This document shows, piece by piece, positions 27,667 to 37,851 of a stretch of DNA of 38,080 bases. Location: contig JAUXVE010000136.1 in the NCBI GenBank assembly GCA_030680415.1, positions 1-38,080 on the forward strand, read 5' to 3'. The notes below the pieces were generated by a model that was not told where the DNA came from, ran no database searches, and saw only the letters and a program-made list of their open reading frames with translations. Both the position numbers and the translations under genes were made by a program. This DNA is from Rubrivivax sp. (lineage in GTDB: Bacteria; Pseudomonadota; Gammaproteobacteria; Burkholderiales; Burkholderiaceae_C). Each line of letters begins with the position of its first letter. Positions within the stretch are counted from its first letter, which is position 1.

Positions 27667-27861
27667 GTGAGTCCAGTTCGTCGCATTGCGAAAGTCGGCA
27701 CACTCATTGTTCTTGGCGTTGCCGCAACCGGCTGCGTCGTGTTGCCTTTCGGTGCCGGCCACGGTCGACACAGCCGGGGTGAGCGCCATTACGCCCCCAC
27801 CGAGAGTCAGCCGGTCGTGATCGTCACGCCGCGGGACAGATCAGGCCGAGGCGGCCGATAG
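27667..27861 (+). CDS. Small predicted lipoprotein
   Basis: The 64-residue product begins with GTG, preceded by AAGGAG seven bases upstream. It has a basic start (VSPVRRIAKVG), a short hydrophobic stretch (TLIVLGVAA) and a lipobox ATGC at about residues 20-23, so it should be lipidated and anchored in a membrane. The mature part is Gly, Arg and His rich with no domain I recognise. A longer frame upstream is discarded because the ribosome site and signal peptide both point to 27667. Confidence 0.65.
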   Translation: MSPVRRIAKVGTLIVLGVAATGCVVLPFGAGHGRHSRGERHYAPTESQPVVIVTPRDRSGRGGR

Positions 27862-28167
27862 TCGCTTTCTACGGTCTGGCATTCGAGTCAGGCAGACTGC
27901 AACGGCGTAATGCCCCAGCGTTGGATCGGCGTTCGCACGACGCCAATTGCTGCGGCGTCAGCGCAAGGCGTCCGACGCCGGCGCGGCGCACGGTGCCCGC
28001 AGTGCAGGTGGGCCCGCCGTGTCACACCGCTGCCATGCGCGGCGTGGCGCGGCGTGCTGCCGGCTCTCGTGCGTTGTGTGCCACGGCGCGATGCGTCGCC
28101 GCTTGAATCGGCCGCAGCATCGCGGGCCATGGTGGACGATCCCGGCAGGCCGGTTTATCGTCGCGCC
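27862..28167. other. Intergenic region without a recognised gene
   Basis: About 300 GC-rich bases separate the lipoprotein from the next gene. I see only a small GACGCC-N9-GGCGTC hairpin at 27939-27959, which could end the lipoprotein transcript. Frames on either strand have low-complexity Arg/Ala-rich translations and no ribosome site. Confidence 0.45.
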
Positions 28168-28776
28168 ATGGACACCACCGTCGTCGATTTCTGGTTCGAC
28201 TTCTCGTCGCCGTATTCCTACATCGCCAACGAGTGGGTCGACGCGCTGGCGGCGCGCCACGGCCGCACGGTGCGCCGCCATGCCATCCTGCTGGGCGCCA
28301 CCTTCCAGGCCGCCGAGCTCAAGAGCCCGGTGTCGCACCCGCTCAAACGCGAATACTCGATCGCCGACTTCGCGCGTTCGGCACGCTTCGAAGGCCTGCC
28401 CTACCGCTTGCCGGACACCTTTCCGATTCCGACGCAGAACGCGGCGCGTGTGTTCTGGTGGTTGCACGACACGGTGTCGCCGGCGGCCGCCGCCGACTGG
28501 TCTCGCGCCGCCTTTCGCGCCTACTTCACGCGCGGCGTGCCGCTCCACGATGCGGCGGCACTGAAAGCGCTGGCGGCGGCCAGCGGACTGGACGCCGAGG
28601 CCGCCGAAGCGGCCTGGAACGACAGCACCTGGAAGCTGCGGCTGAAGGCCGAGAACGACGCCGCCATCGCCGCCGGCATCTTCGGCGCGCCCTTCTTCAG
28701 GGTCGACGGCGAGCCCTTCTGGGGCAACGACCGCAAGCCGCAGATCGAGCGCTGGCTGGCCAGCGGGCCGTTCTAG
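28168..28776 (+). CDS. DsbA-family / 2-hydroxychromene-2-carboxylate isomerase-like protein
   Basis: The 202-residue product has the kappa-class thioredoxin fold with a Ser in place of the CxxC: WFDFSSPYSYIANEW (S14). The cis-Pro loop is GIFGAPFFRVDGEPFWGNDR, as in 2-hydroxychromene-2-carboxylate isomerases (NahD) that use glutathione. No naphthalene genes are near, so the true substrate is unknown. The ATG at 28168 is preferred to ATG 28129, which would add 13 residues ahead of the conserved start. A second relative lies at 36885. Confidence 0.87.
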   Translation: MDTTVVDFWFDFSSPYSYIANEWVDALAARHGRTVRRHAILLGATFQAAELKSPVSHPLKREYSIADFARSARFEGLPYRLPDTFPIPTQNAARVFWWLHDTVSPAAAADWSRAAFRAYFTRGVPLHDAAALKALAAASGLDAEAAEAAWNDSTWKLRLKAENDAAIAAGIFGAPFFRVDGEPFWGNDRKPQIERWLASGPF

Positions 28777-28794
28777 GCCAGGAAGGGGCAAGCA

Positions 28795-29361
28795 ATGCAT
28801 GCCGCCACGCTGCTGCGCCTGCAGGCGCGCGCCAACCGCCTGGCCAACCACCGGCTGCACCTGGCCATGGCGACGCTGACGGCGGCGGAACTGCACGCAC
28901 CGCGCAGCAGCTTCTTTCCGACGCTGATGGCGACGCTGAACCACGTCCTCGCGGTCGACCAGTACTACGTCGGCGCGCTGCACGGCGACGCCGGCCTGGC
29001 CGAGCACTGGCACCGCTACCTGCCCGACCGCGAACTGGCGCCGCTGGCCGGGCGCCAGCGCCTCGTCGACGAGCGCCTGATCGCCTGCTGCGACGCACTC
29101 GACGACGCCGGCTGCGAGCGCACGGTCGAGATGCCGCGCCGCGCCGGCGTCGTCCAGCGCGACGCGGCGGCCTTCGTGCTGCAGCACCTGTTCATGCACC
29201 AGACGCACCACCGCGGGCAGGTTCACGCCATGCTGTCGGGCACGGCGGTGTCGCCGCCGCAGCTGGACGAATTCCTGATGCCCAGCGACGCGCCGCTGCG
29301 CAGCGCCGAGATGGCCGCGCTGGGCTGGGACGAGGCGGCGGTGTACGGGCACCGGATCTAG
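28795..29361 (+). CDS. DinB-like four-helix-bundle protein
   Basis: The 188-residue protein has the DinB/YfiT helical-bundle pattern, with metal-ligand candidates in ATLNHVLAVDQYYVG (H50) and MHQTHHRGQVHAML (H135, H139, H144). Family members include metal-dependent thiol transferases and damage-inducible proteins, but this member's activity cannot be read. A GGGG-containing purine run lies before the ATG. It lies 18 bases after the HCCA isomerase-like gene and ends just before the LiuR-like box of the next operon. Confidence 0.87.
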   Translation: MHAATLLRLQARANRLANHRLHLAMATLTAAELHAPRSSFFPTLMATLNHVLAVDQYYVGALHGDAGLAEHWHRYLPDRELAPLAGRQRLVDERLIACCDALDDAGCERTVEMPRRAGVVQRDAAAFVLQHLFMHQTHHRGQVHAMLSGTAVSPPQLDEFLMPSDAPLRSAEMAALGWDEAAVYGHRI

Positions 29362-29363
29362 AA

Positions 29364-29385
29364 TTGACGTTGACGTAAACGTAAA
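29364..29385 (+). promoter_or_regulatory. LiuR-like operator palindrome before liuB
   Basis: The 22 bases read TTGACGTTGACG then TAAACGTAAA, an imperfect palindrome of TTkACGTTkACG type. This resembles the binding motif of LiuR, the MerR-family regulator of leucine/isovalerate catabolism in proteobacteria. It is placed exactly between the DinB stop and the liuB start, so it probably controls the liu genes. The regulator gene is not in the window. Confidence 0.65.
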
Positions 29386-29432
29386 TCGCCGTGCCGCCTG
29401 AGGGTGGTGGAGGACGGCCGCAGGAGACCCGG

Positions 29433-31043
29433 GTGCCCACGCTGACATCGAAACTCAACCCGCGCTCCGACGAGTTCAAGGCCAGCGCGCTGCAGATGCG
29501 CCAGCTCGTGGGCGACCTCAACGCCAGGCTGGCCAAGATCGGCGAAGGCGGCGGCGAGGTCGCGCGCGCGCGCCACGCCGCGCGCGGCAAGCTGCTGCCC
29601 CGCGACCGGGTCGAGATGCTGCTCGACCCCGACACGCCGTTCCTGGAGATCGCGCCGCTGGCGGCGCTGGACATCTACGACAACGCCGCGCCCGGCGCCG
29701 GCATCATCGCCGGCATCGGCCGCGTCAGCGGCGTCGAGTGCCTGATCGTGTGCAACGACGCCACCGTCAAGGGCGGCACCTACTACCCGCTCACCGTCAA
29801 GAAGCACCTGCGGGCACAGGAGATCGCGCAGGCCAACCGGCTGCCGTGCATCTACCTGGTCGACAGCGGCGGCGCCAACCTGCCCAACCAGGACGAGGTA
29901 TTCCCCGACCGCGACCACTTCGGCCGCATCTTCTACAACCAGGCGCAGATGAGCGCGCTGGGCATCCCGCAGATTGCCGTCGTCATGGGTTCGTGCACCG
30001 CCGGCGGCGCCTACGTGCCGGCGATGAGCGACGAAGCCATCATCGTCAGGGACCAGGGCACCATCTTCCTGGGCGGCCCGCCGCTGGTGAAGGCCGCCAC
30101 CGGCGAGGTCGTCAGTGCCGAAGACCTGGGCGGCGGCGACGTGCACACACGGCTGTCCGGCGTCGCCGACCACCTGGCCGAAAACGACATGCACGCGCTG
30201 GCCATCGCGCGCGCGTCGGTGGCCAACCTCAACTGGCGCAAGCCCGACCAGGTGCAGCGCCTGCCGCCGCGCGCGCCGCTGTTCGATACCGCTGAACTGC
30301 ACGGCGTGATCCCCACCGACGCGCGCAAGCCCTTCGACGTGCGCGAGATCATCGCCCGCATCGTCGATGCCTCTGAGTTCGACGAATTCAAGGCCCGCTA
30401 CGGCACCACGCTGGTGACCGGCTTCGCGCACATCGAAGGCTTGCCGGTGGGCATCGTCGCCAACAACGGCATCCTGTTCGGCGAAAGCGCCATGAAAGGC
30501 GCGCACTTCATCGAGCTGTGCTGCCAGCGCCGCGTGCCGCTGGTCTTCCTGCAGAACATCACCGGCTTCATGGTCGGCCGCAAGGTTGAAAACGAGGGCA
30601 TCGCCAAGCACGGCGCGAAGATGGTCACCGCGGTGGCCACGGCCACGGTGCCCAAGTTCACGGTCATCATCGGCGGCAGCTTCGGCGCCGGCAACTACGG
30701 CATGTGCGGCCGCGCCTATTCGCCGCGTTTCCTGTGGATGTGGCCGAACGCGCGCATCAGCGTGATGGGCGGCGAGCAGGCGGCCGGCGTGCTGGCCACC
30801 GTCAAGCGCGACGGCATCGAAGCCCGCGGCGGCCACTGGTCGGCGGCCGACGAAGCGGCATTCAGGGCGCCGATCCTGGAGCAGTTCGCGCACCAGGCGC
30901 ACCCCTACTACGCCAGCGCGCGGCTGTGGGACGACGGCGTCATCGACCCCGCCGACACGCGCCGCGTGCTGGGCTTAAGCTTGAGCGCCAGCCTCAACGC
31001 GCCGATCCCGGACAGCCCGCGCTTCGGTGTTTTTCGCATGTGA
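29433..31043 (+). CDS. liuB: 3-methylcrotonyl-CoA carboxylase carboxyltransferase subunit
   Basis: The 536-residue carboxyltransferase subunit has the family start [16 protein letters not shown], the two oxyanion regions [17 protein letters not shown] and [17 protein letters not shown], and the GPLVK-type loop [14 protein letters not shown]. It transfers carboxyl from biotin to 3-methylcrotonyl-CoA in leucine breakdown. The GTG at 29433 follows GGAG and matches family length; an earlier GTG at 29391 adds 14 Gly-rich residues. The biotin-carrying partner is encoded at 33149. It is the first gene behind the LiuR-like box. Confidence 0.95.
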   Translation: MPTLTSKLNPRSDEFKASALQMRQLVGDLNARLAKIGEGGGEVARARHAARGKLLPRDRVEMLLDPDTPFLEIAPLAALDIYDNAAPGAGIIAGIGRVSGVECLIVCNDATVKGGTYYPLTVKKHLRAQEIAQANRLPCIYLVDSGGANLPNQDEVFPDRDHFGRIFYNQAQMSALGIPQIAVVMGSCTAGGAYVPAMSDEAIIVRDQGTIFLGGPPLVKAATGEVVSAEDLGGGDVHTRLSGVADHLAENDMHALAIARASVANLNWRKPDQVQRLPPRAPLFDTAELHGVIPTDARKPFDVREIIARIVDASEFDEFKARYGTTLVTGFAHIEGLPVGIVANNGILFGESAMKGAHFIELCCQRRVPLVFLQNITGFMVGRKVENEGIAKHGAKMVTAVATATVPKFTVIIGGSFGAGNYGMCGRAYSPRFLWMWPNARISVMGGEQAAGVLATVKRDGIEARGGHWSAADEAAFRAPILEQFAHQAHPYYASARLWDDGVIDPADTRRVLGLSLSASLNAPIPDSPRFGVFRM

Positions 31044-31076
31044 TGTACGATGCACGTGTTGCTGACAAATCGTACA
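31044..31076. promoter_or_regulatory. VapB operator: inverted repeat before vapB
   Basis: TGTACGAT (31044-31051) and its exact complement ATCGTACA (31069-31076) flank 17 bases just upstream of vapB. Such repeats are the usual autoregulatory operators bound by VapB/VapBC. The left arm holds TACGAT, a plausible -10. No Shine-Dalgarno is seen before the vapB ATG. Confidence 0.7.
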
Positions 31077-31080
31077 CACC

Positions 31081-31338
31081 ATGCGCACGAACATCGAAAT
31101 CGACGACGCCTTGATGGCCCAGGCCATGAAGGCCGGCCCGTACAAGACCAAACGCGAAGCGGTAGAGGCCGGCCTCAAGCTGCTGGCGCGACAGGTCGCT
31201 TACCGGGAGATCCTCAAGTGGGAGGGCAAGCTCAGGTGGGAGGGCGACGACGATATCGACTGGACCGCTGCGCCGCAGCGCGAGACCGCACTGACGGCCG
31301 AGGAACCTGCCCCCGCCCGGCGCCGTGCTCGTCGTTGA
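31081..31338 (+). CDS. vapB: VapB-type antitoxin
   Basis: The 85-residue protein begins MRTNIEIDDALMAQAMKAGPYKTKREAVEAGLKLLAR, the short DNA-binding segment of type II antitoxins paired with PIN toxins. The C-terminal tail (from about residue 50) is acidic then Arg-rich and would wrap the toxin. It overlaps the toxin gene by 14 bases, which keeps the two products in balance. A palindromic operator is directly upstream. The pair interrupts the liu operon. Confidence 0.88.
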   Translation: MRTNIEIDDALMAQAMKAGPYKTKREAVEAGLKLLARQVAYREILKWEGKLRWEGDDDIDWTAAPQRETALTAEEPAPARRRARR

Positions 31339-31726
31339 CTCAAGCGTCTGGATCGACTTCTTCGCCAGCCGTGAGAGTCCGGCGCGCGCGATCTTGCGCC
31401 GCCTGCTCGACGAGGGCGAGGTGCGCATCGTCGTTCCCGACCTGGTCTTGTTCGAGGTGCTGCGCGGCTTCCGTCACGAGCGCGACCATCGGGAGGCACG
31501 CCTGCTGATGGAGAGCCTGAACATCGAGGACACCGGCGGCGCCGCGCTTGCGCTGGCCGCCGCGCAGCACTACCGCAGCCTGCGCGCACAGGGCGTCACC
31601 GTGCGCAGTTCGATCGACGTCCTGGTGGCCACCTTCTGCATCGAGAACGACTACGCGCTGCTGCACCGCGACCGCGATTTCCAGGCTTTCGAACGGTTGC
31701 GCGGCTTGCGCGGCTGGCGGCATTGA
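31325..31726 (+). CDS. vapC: VapC-type PIN-domain ribonuclease toxin
   Basis: The 133-residue PIN domain has the acidic metal-site set D5 (VVDSSVWIDFF), E44 (LVLFEVLRGF), D98 (SSIDVLVATFC) and D116/D118 (LHRDRDF). VapC toxins cut specific RNA sites when freed from VapB. The start is GTG at 31325, inside vapB. All key acidic residues are present, so the toxin looks intact. The next liu gene begins 12 bases after its stop. Confidence 0.92.
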   Translation: MLVVDSSVWIDFFASRESPARAILRRLLDEGEVRIVVPDLVLFEVLRGFRHERDHREARLLMESLNIEDTGGAALALAAAQHYRSLRAQGVTVRSSIDVLVATFCIENDYALLHRDRDFQAFERLRGLRGWRH

Positions 31727-31738
31727 GAAGCTCGACCC

Positions 31739-32530
31739 ATGACCACCACGCTCGACATCCGCCGCTCATCGTCGCTTGGGCCCCACGTCGCCGAGGTCTG
31801 GCTCAACCGCCCCGAGGTGCGCAACGCCTTCAACGACGGCGTCGTCCAGGAGCTGAGCGACGCCTTTGGCACGTTGGCCGAGGACGGCGAACTGCGTGCC
31901 GTCGTGCTGGCTGGCCACGGCAAGGCCTTCTGCGCCGGTGCCGACCTGTCGTGGATGCGCGCGATGGCCGACTACACCTGGCCGCAGAACCACGCCGACG
32001 CGGCGCGGCTGGCCGCGATGCTGTGGGCCATATGGACCTGCCCGGTGCCGGTGGTCGGGCGCATCCACGGCGACTGTTACGCCGGCGGCGTCGGCCTGGC
32101 GGCGGTGTGCGACGTGCTCGTGGCAGCCGAAGGCGCGCACTTCTGCTTGAGCGAGGCCAGGCTCGGCCTGCTGCCGGCGACCATCGGGCCTTACGTGGTG
32201 AAGGCGCTGGGCGAGCAGGCGTCGCGGCGCTACTTCGTCAGCGCCGAGCGTTTCAGCGCGGCGCGGGCGCAGGCGCTGGGCTTCGTGCACGAGGTCGTGG
32301 CGGCCGAGGCGCTGGACACCGCGGTGGCCGAGGTCGTGGCCGCCATCGTGGCCAACGGTCCGCTGGCGGTGCGGGGCTGCAAGCGCCTGGTCAAGGACGT
32401 CGCCGGGCGCGAGATCGACGCCAGGCTGCGCGACGAGACCGTACGCCGCATCGCCGACATCCGCGCCAGCCCCGAGGGGCGCGAAGGCGTGCAGGCCTTC
32501 CTGAACAAGCGCGACCCGGCATGGAAGTGA
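31739..32530 (+). CDS. liuC: Methylglutaconyl-CoA hydratase-like enoyl-CoA hydratase
   Basis: The 263-residue crotonase-fold protein has the acyl-CoA oxyanion segments GKAFCAGADLSWMRAM and IHGDCYAGGVGLAAVCD, and LSEARLGLLPATIGPYV. In the liu context it fits 3-methylglutaconyl-CoA hydratase, converting the carboxylase product to HMG-CoA. Its stop overlaps the DUF4126 start by ten bases. Confidence 0.9.
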   Translation: MTTTLDIRRSSSLGPHVAEVWLNRPEVRNAFNDGVVQELSDAFGTLAEDGELRAVVLAGHGKAFCAGADLSWMRAMADYTWPQNHADAARLAAMLWAIWTCPVPVVGRIHGDCYAGGVGLAAVCDVLVAAEGAHFCLSEARLGLLPATIGPYVVKALGEQASRRYFVSAERFSAARAQALGFVHEVVAAEALDTAVAEVVAAIVANGPLAVRGCKRLVKDVAGREIDARLRDETVRRIADIRASPEGREGVQAFLNKRDPAWK

Positions 32531-33132
32531 ATCTCGAACTCACCCACCTCGTCGCGCTGGCCGCCGCGCTCGGCTGGGCCAGTGGCCTGCGCCTGTATGC
32601 GGTGGTCTTCATCACCGGTGCCGCGGGCTTCCTGGGCTGGGTGCCGCTGCCCGCAGGGCTGGCGCTGCTGCAGCACCCGGTGGTGCTGGGCGCCAGCTTC
32701 CTGATGTTCGTGGTGGAGTTCGTGGCCGACAAGGTGCCCGGGCTCGACACGCTGTGGGACGCCGTGCACACCTTCATCCGGATCCCCGCCGGCGCGGCGC
32801 TGGCGGCCGGTGTCTTCGGCGGCGACTCTGCGACCTGGGTGCTGGTGGCGGCGCTGGCCGGCGGCACGCTGGCGGCCACCGCGCACGCGGCGAAGGCCAC
32901 CACGCGGGTGGCGGTGAACACCTCGCCCGAGCCGTTCTCCAACCTCGGCCTGTCGCTGCTGGGCGATGCCGCCGTGCCGGTGATGCTGTGGCTGGCCTGG
33001 GAGCACCCGCTGTGGTTCTTTCCGGCGCTGGCCGTGGCGCTGCTGGTGGCAGTGGGTCTGATCGTGCTGCTGTTCAAGTTCCTGCGCGCGCTGCTGCGCC
33101 GCTTCGTTCCCGACGCCCGGGCCACCGCCTGA
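32521..33132 (+). CDS. DUF4126 membrane protein in the liu operon
   Basis: The 203-residue protein is strongly hydrophobic with about five predicted helices. The segments ALAAALGWASGLRLYAVVF, FVADKVPGLDTLWDAVHTFIRIPAGA and AKATTRVAVNTSPEPFSN are typical of DUF4126. Its ATG overlaps the liuC stop, and liuD begins 16 bases after its own stop. The position suggests a role in the same conditions, perhaps a channel or transporter, but no function is established. Confidence 0.87.
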   Translation: MEVNLELTHLVALAAALGWASGLRLYAVVFITGAAGFLGWVPLPAGLALLQHPVVLGASFLMFVVEFVADKVPGLDTLWDAVHTFIRIPAGAALAAGVFGGDSATWVLVAALAGGTLAATAHAAKATTRVAVNTSPEPFSNLGLSLLGDAAVPVMLWLAWEHPLWFFPALAVALLVAVGLIVLLFKFLRALLRRFVPDARATA

Positions 33133-33148
33133 CCGCCAAGAGGCCTGC

Positions 33149-35176
<2,028 letters not shown>

Positions 35177-35193
35177 GCGCAGCGCAGCGCCGC

Positions 35194-35217
35194 GCCGTGT
35201 AGCCGTGTAGCCGTGTA
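35194..35217 (+). repeat. Three tandem copies of an 8-base unit
   Basis: GCCGTGTA is repeated three times without interruption between liuD and liuE. It is a small possible slippage site. No regulator is suggested by it. Confidence 0.7.
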
Positions 35218-35252
35218 GTCTTCCGCCGTCCCCCAACAGCTTCCTGCCGGCC

Positions 35253-36185
35253 ATGATTCCCAGCCACGTCACCCTCGTCGAGGTCGGCCCGCGCGACGGC
35301 CTGCAGAACGAAGCGCAACCGGTGTCGGCCGCGCACAAGATCGAGCTCGTGCACCGCCTGCAGGCCGCCGGTTGCCGCGAGATCGAGGTCACCAGCTTCG
35401 TGAGCCCGAAGTGGGTGCCGCAGATGGCCGACAACGCCGAGGTCATGGCCGGCATCGCGCGCCCGCCCGGCGTGCGCCATTCGGTGCTGACGCCCAACAT
35501 GAAGGGGCTCGAGGCCGCGCTGGCCGCGCCGCGCGAGCACTGGCCCGACGAGGTGGTGGTGTTCGGCGCCGCCACCGAGGCCTTCAGCCAGCGCAACATC
35601 AACTGCTCGATCGCCGAGAGCATCGAACGTTTCCGTCCGGTAGTGGCGGCGGCCCACGCGGCCGGCCTGAAAGTGCGAGCTGCGATCTCGTGCGCGCTGG
35701 GCTGCCCCTACCAGGGTGAGGTCAGCGCCGACGAGGTGGAGCGCGTGGTGCTGCTGATGAAGGGCATCGGCGTCGACCACTGCGGCGTCGCCGACACCAT
35801 CGGCGTCGGTACGCCGAGCCGCGTGCAGGCGGCGCTGGAGCGCGCGCTGAAGCACTACCCGCTCGTCGAGGTGAGCGGGCACTTCCATGACACCTACGGC
35901 CAGGCGCTGGCCAACATCCACGCCTGCCTGCAGTTGGGCGTGCACAACTTCGACACCAGCATCGCCGGACTCGGCGGCTGTCCCTACGCCAAGGGCGCTA
36001 CCGGCAATGTTGCCACCGAGGACGTGGTCTTCATGCTGCACGGCATGGGCATCCACACCGGGCTGGACCTCGACGCGCTGGTCGACACCGGTGGCTGGAT
36101 CAGCGGCGTGCTCGGCCGGCCGCCGGTGTCGCGTGCGGGGAGGGCATTGCTGGCCAGGCGCGGTACGGCAGCCGCGGTAGCCTGA
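35253..36185 (+). CDS. liuE: Hydroxymethylglutaryl-CoA lyase
   Basis: The 310-residue TIM-barrel lyase has the family marks VGPRDGLQNEAQ, SFVSPKWVPQMAD, the metal-site GHFHDTYGQALANI, and the signature loop AGLGGCPYAKGATGN with the catalytic Cys. It cleaves HMG-CoA to acetyl-CoA and acetoacetate, ending leucine degradation. It follows liuD by 76 bases. The ATG at 35253 begins the conserved sequence, though the ribosome site is weak. Confidence 0.95.
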   Translation: MIPSHVTLVEVGPRDGLQNEAQPVSAAHKIELVHRLQAAGCREIEVTSFVSPKWVPQMADNAEVMAGIARPPGVRHSVLTPNMKGLEAALAAPREHWPDEVVVFGAATEAFSQRNINCSIAESIERFRPVVAAAHAAGLKVRAAISCALGCPYQGEVSADEVERVVLLMKGIGVDHCGVADTIGVGTPSRVQAALERALKHYPLVEVSGHFHDTYGQALANIHACLQLGVHNFDTSIAGLGGCPYAKGATGNVATEDVVFMLHGMGIHTGLDLDALVDTGGWISGVLGRPPVSRAGRALLARRGTAAAVA

Positions 36186-36193
36186 GACGCAGC

Positions 36194-36688
36194 ATGGCCG
36201 ACCGACCTGAAGGCTTTGTTCGCGTGGCGCAGGCGCTGGCGCAGCAGGGCCACGCTTACGCGCCGCTGTGGCTGGACGTGGCCGCGCGGACTTCGCAGGA
36301 AGCGGCCGACGCGCTGGGCGTATCGGTGGGCCAGATCGCCAAGAGCGTGGTCTTCCGCCGCCGTGCCGACGACGCGGCGGTGCTGGTGGTCGCCTCGGGC
36401 GACCGGCGCGTGGACGAAGCGCGGGTCGCTGCGCTGACCGGGCCGCTGCGCCGCGCCGACGCCGATTTCGTCAAGGCCCGCACCGGCTTTTCCATCGGCG
36501 GCGTGGCGCCGCTGGCCCATGCCTGCCCGCCGTTGACGCTGATCGACCGCGAGCTGTTCCGCTTCGGCGAGATCTGGGCCGCGGCCGGCCACCCCAACGG
36601 CGTCTTTCGCCTGTCACCGCAAGAACTGGTACGCCTGACCGGGGCGCCCGTGGCCGACGTCGCGGCCGCATTGACAGCGCCGCCATGA
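36194..36688 (+). CDS. YbaK/EbsC-type aminoacyl-tRNA deacylase
   Basis: The 164-residue product is a YbaK/ProX-domain protein: SVGQIAKSVVFRRRADDAAVLVVASGDRRVDEARVAAL, then ARTGFSIGGVAPLAH with the conserved Gly-rich loop. Family members remove wrongly attached amino acids from tRNA, for example Cys from tRNA-Pro. The ATG at 36194 follows the liuE stop by eight bases, and its stop overlaps the DUF1289 start, so readthrough from the liu operon is likely. Its exact substrate is not visible. Confidence 0.88.
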   Translation: MADRPEGFVRVAQALAQQGHAYAPLWLDVAARTSQEAADALGVSVGQIAKSVVFRRRADDAAVLVVASGDRRVDEARVAALTGPLRRADADFVKARTGFSIGGVAPLAHACPPLTLIDRELFRFGEIWAAAGHPNGVFRLSPQELVRLTGAPVADVAAALTAPP

Positions 36689-36888
36689 AGCCCGACCCGG
36701 TGGCCTCACCCTGCATCAGCGTGTGCCGCATGGACGAAGATTCCGGCTGGTGCATCGGCTGCCTGCGCACGCTGGACGAAATCGCGCTGTGGTCGGTGCT
36801 GGACGATAACGACAAGCGCACCGTGCGGGCCGATCTGGAACAGCGGCGCCTGCGCTTGCCGCCGTCGTGGGCGGCAGGCCAGCCATGA
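36685..36888 (+). CDS. DUF1289 small Cys-rich protein
   Basis: The 67-residue protein has the DUF1289 pattern SPCISVCRMDEDSGWCIGCLRTLDEI, with four Cys (10, 14, 23, 26) that could bind a metal. The conserved RTxxEI and a basic C-terminal tail follow. Both ends overlap neighbours by four bases (ATGA). Function is unknown. Confidence 0.88.
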   Translation: MKPDPVASPCISVCRMDEDSGWCIGCLRTLDEIALWSVLDDNDKRTVRADLEQRRLRLPPSWAAGQP

Positions 36889-37511
36889 AGCGCCTGGTCT
36901 TTCACTTCGACGTCGTCTCGCCCTACGCCTGGCTGGCCTTCGAGCGTCTGCCGCAAGTGCTGGAAGGCTGCAGCTATGAAGTCGAATACAGGCCGGTGCT
37001 GTTTGCCGGCCTGCTGCAGCACTGGGGGCAGAAGGGCCCGGCCGAGATCGAGCCCAAGCGCGCCTGGACCTTCCGTCACGTGCACTGGCTGGCGCACCGG
37101 CACGGCATTGCCATGGACACGCCGGCCGTGCACCCCTTCAACCCCTTGCCCTTGTTGCGCCTGGCGCTGGCCTGCGGGCCCAACCGAAGGGTCGTGGAAG
37201 CGGTATTCCGTCACGCCTGGATCGGTGGCCACGACGCCAACGATGCGCAGCGTCTGGCCGAACTCGGCGTGCGGCTGGCGCCGCCGCGCGACCCGGCCGG
37301 CGCCGAGGTCAAGACCGAACTGCGCCGCCTCACCGACGCGGCCGTGGCGGCCGGCGTGTTCGGCGTGCCGACGCTGACGCTGGACGATCGTCATTTCTGG
37401 GGGCTGGACGCGCTGCCGATGGTGCGCGATGCCTTGCTGGGCGGTGCCTGGTTCGAGGGTGCCGACTGGGCCCGCGAAGGCCTCTCCCGTCCGGGAGTGC
37501 AGCGGCGCTGA
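36885..37511 (+). CDS. 2-hydroxychromene-2-carboxylate isomerase-like protein
   Basis: The 208-residue kappa-GST-fold protein starts MKRLVFHFDVVSPYAWLAFERL with the active Ser at position 12. It has RPVLFAGLLQHWGQKGPAEI and the cis-Pro loop AAGVFGVPTLTLDDRHFWGLD. It resembles NahD-type isomerases more closely than the product of the gene at 28168, which carries a different N-terminus. It overlaps the DUF1289 stop by four bases. The substrate in this organism is unknown. Confidence 0.9.
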   Translation: MKRLVFHFDVVSPYAWLAFERLPQVLEGCSYEVEYRPVLFAGLLQHWGQKGPAEIEPKRAWTFRHVHWLAHRHGIAMDTPAVHPFNPLPLLRLALACGPNRRVVEAVFRHAWIGGHDANDAQRLAELGVRLAPPRDPAGAEVKTELRRLTDAAVAAGVFGVPTLTLDDRHFWGLDALPMVRDALLGGAWFEGADWAREGLSRPGVQRR

Positions 37512-37621
37512 GCCGGCATGCTGCGCCACGGCGCGCCAGGGTCCACCATCTGGTGCAAGATCCTCGTCGACATCATCATCCGCCGGCATGCGCACAAAGC
37601 GACGACTGAGGAAGCACCAAG

Positions 37622-37819
37622 ATGAAACAACGCCTGGGCCGCCAGCGTCTGCTGGCTCTCTTTTCCGCCGGCCTGCTGCTGTTCAATTTTCCGCTGCTGG
37701 CGCTGTGGGACCGTGATGCCACGCTGCTGGGCCTGCCGCTGTTCCCGGCCGCGCTGTTCCTCATCTGGGCGCTGCTGATCGCGGCCCTGGGTTTCATCAG
37801 CGAACGCATCGTCGACTGA
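37622..37819 (+). CDS. DUF3311-like small membrane protein
   Basis: The 65-residue product has two predicted membrane helices (RLLALFSAGLLLFNFPLLALW and PLFPAALFLIWALLIAALGFI) joined by a DRDATLLG loop. This resembles the small DUF3311 proteins encoded next to sodium:solute symporters. GAGGAAG precedes the ATG. The symporter would be expected immediately downstream, but a palindromic element occupies that place to the end of the window. Confidence 0.65.
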   Translation: MKQRLGRQRLLALFSAGLLLFNFPLLALWDRDATLLGLPLFPAALFLIWALLIAALGFISERIVD

Positions 37820-37851
37820 GAGGTTGAGAGGCCATCCCATGCACCCGCGTA

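Noticed and set aside
37512..37590. Direct repeat GCCGGCATGC twice before the DUF3311-like gene
   Set aside because: Ten bases at high GC with no associated element; probably chance.
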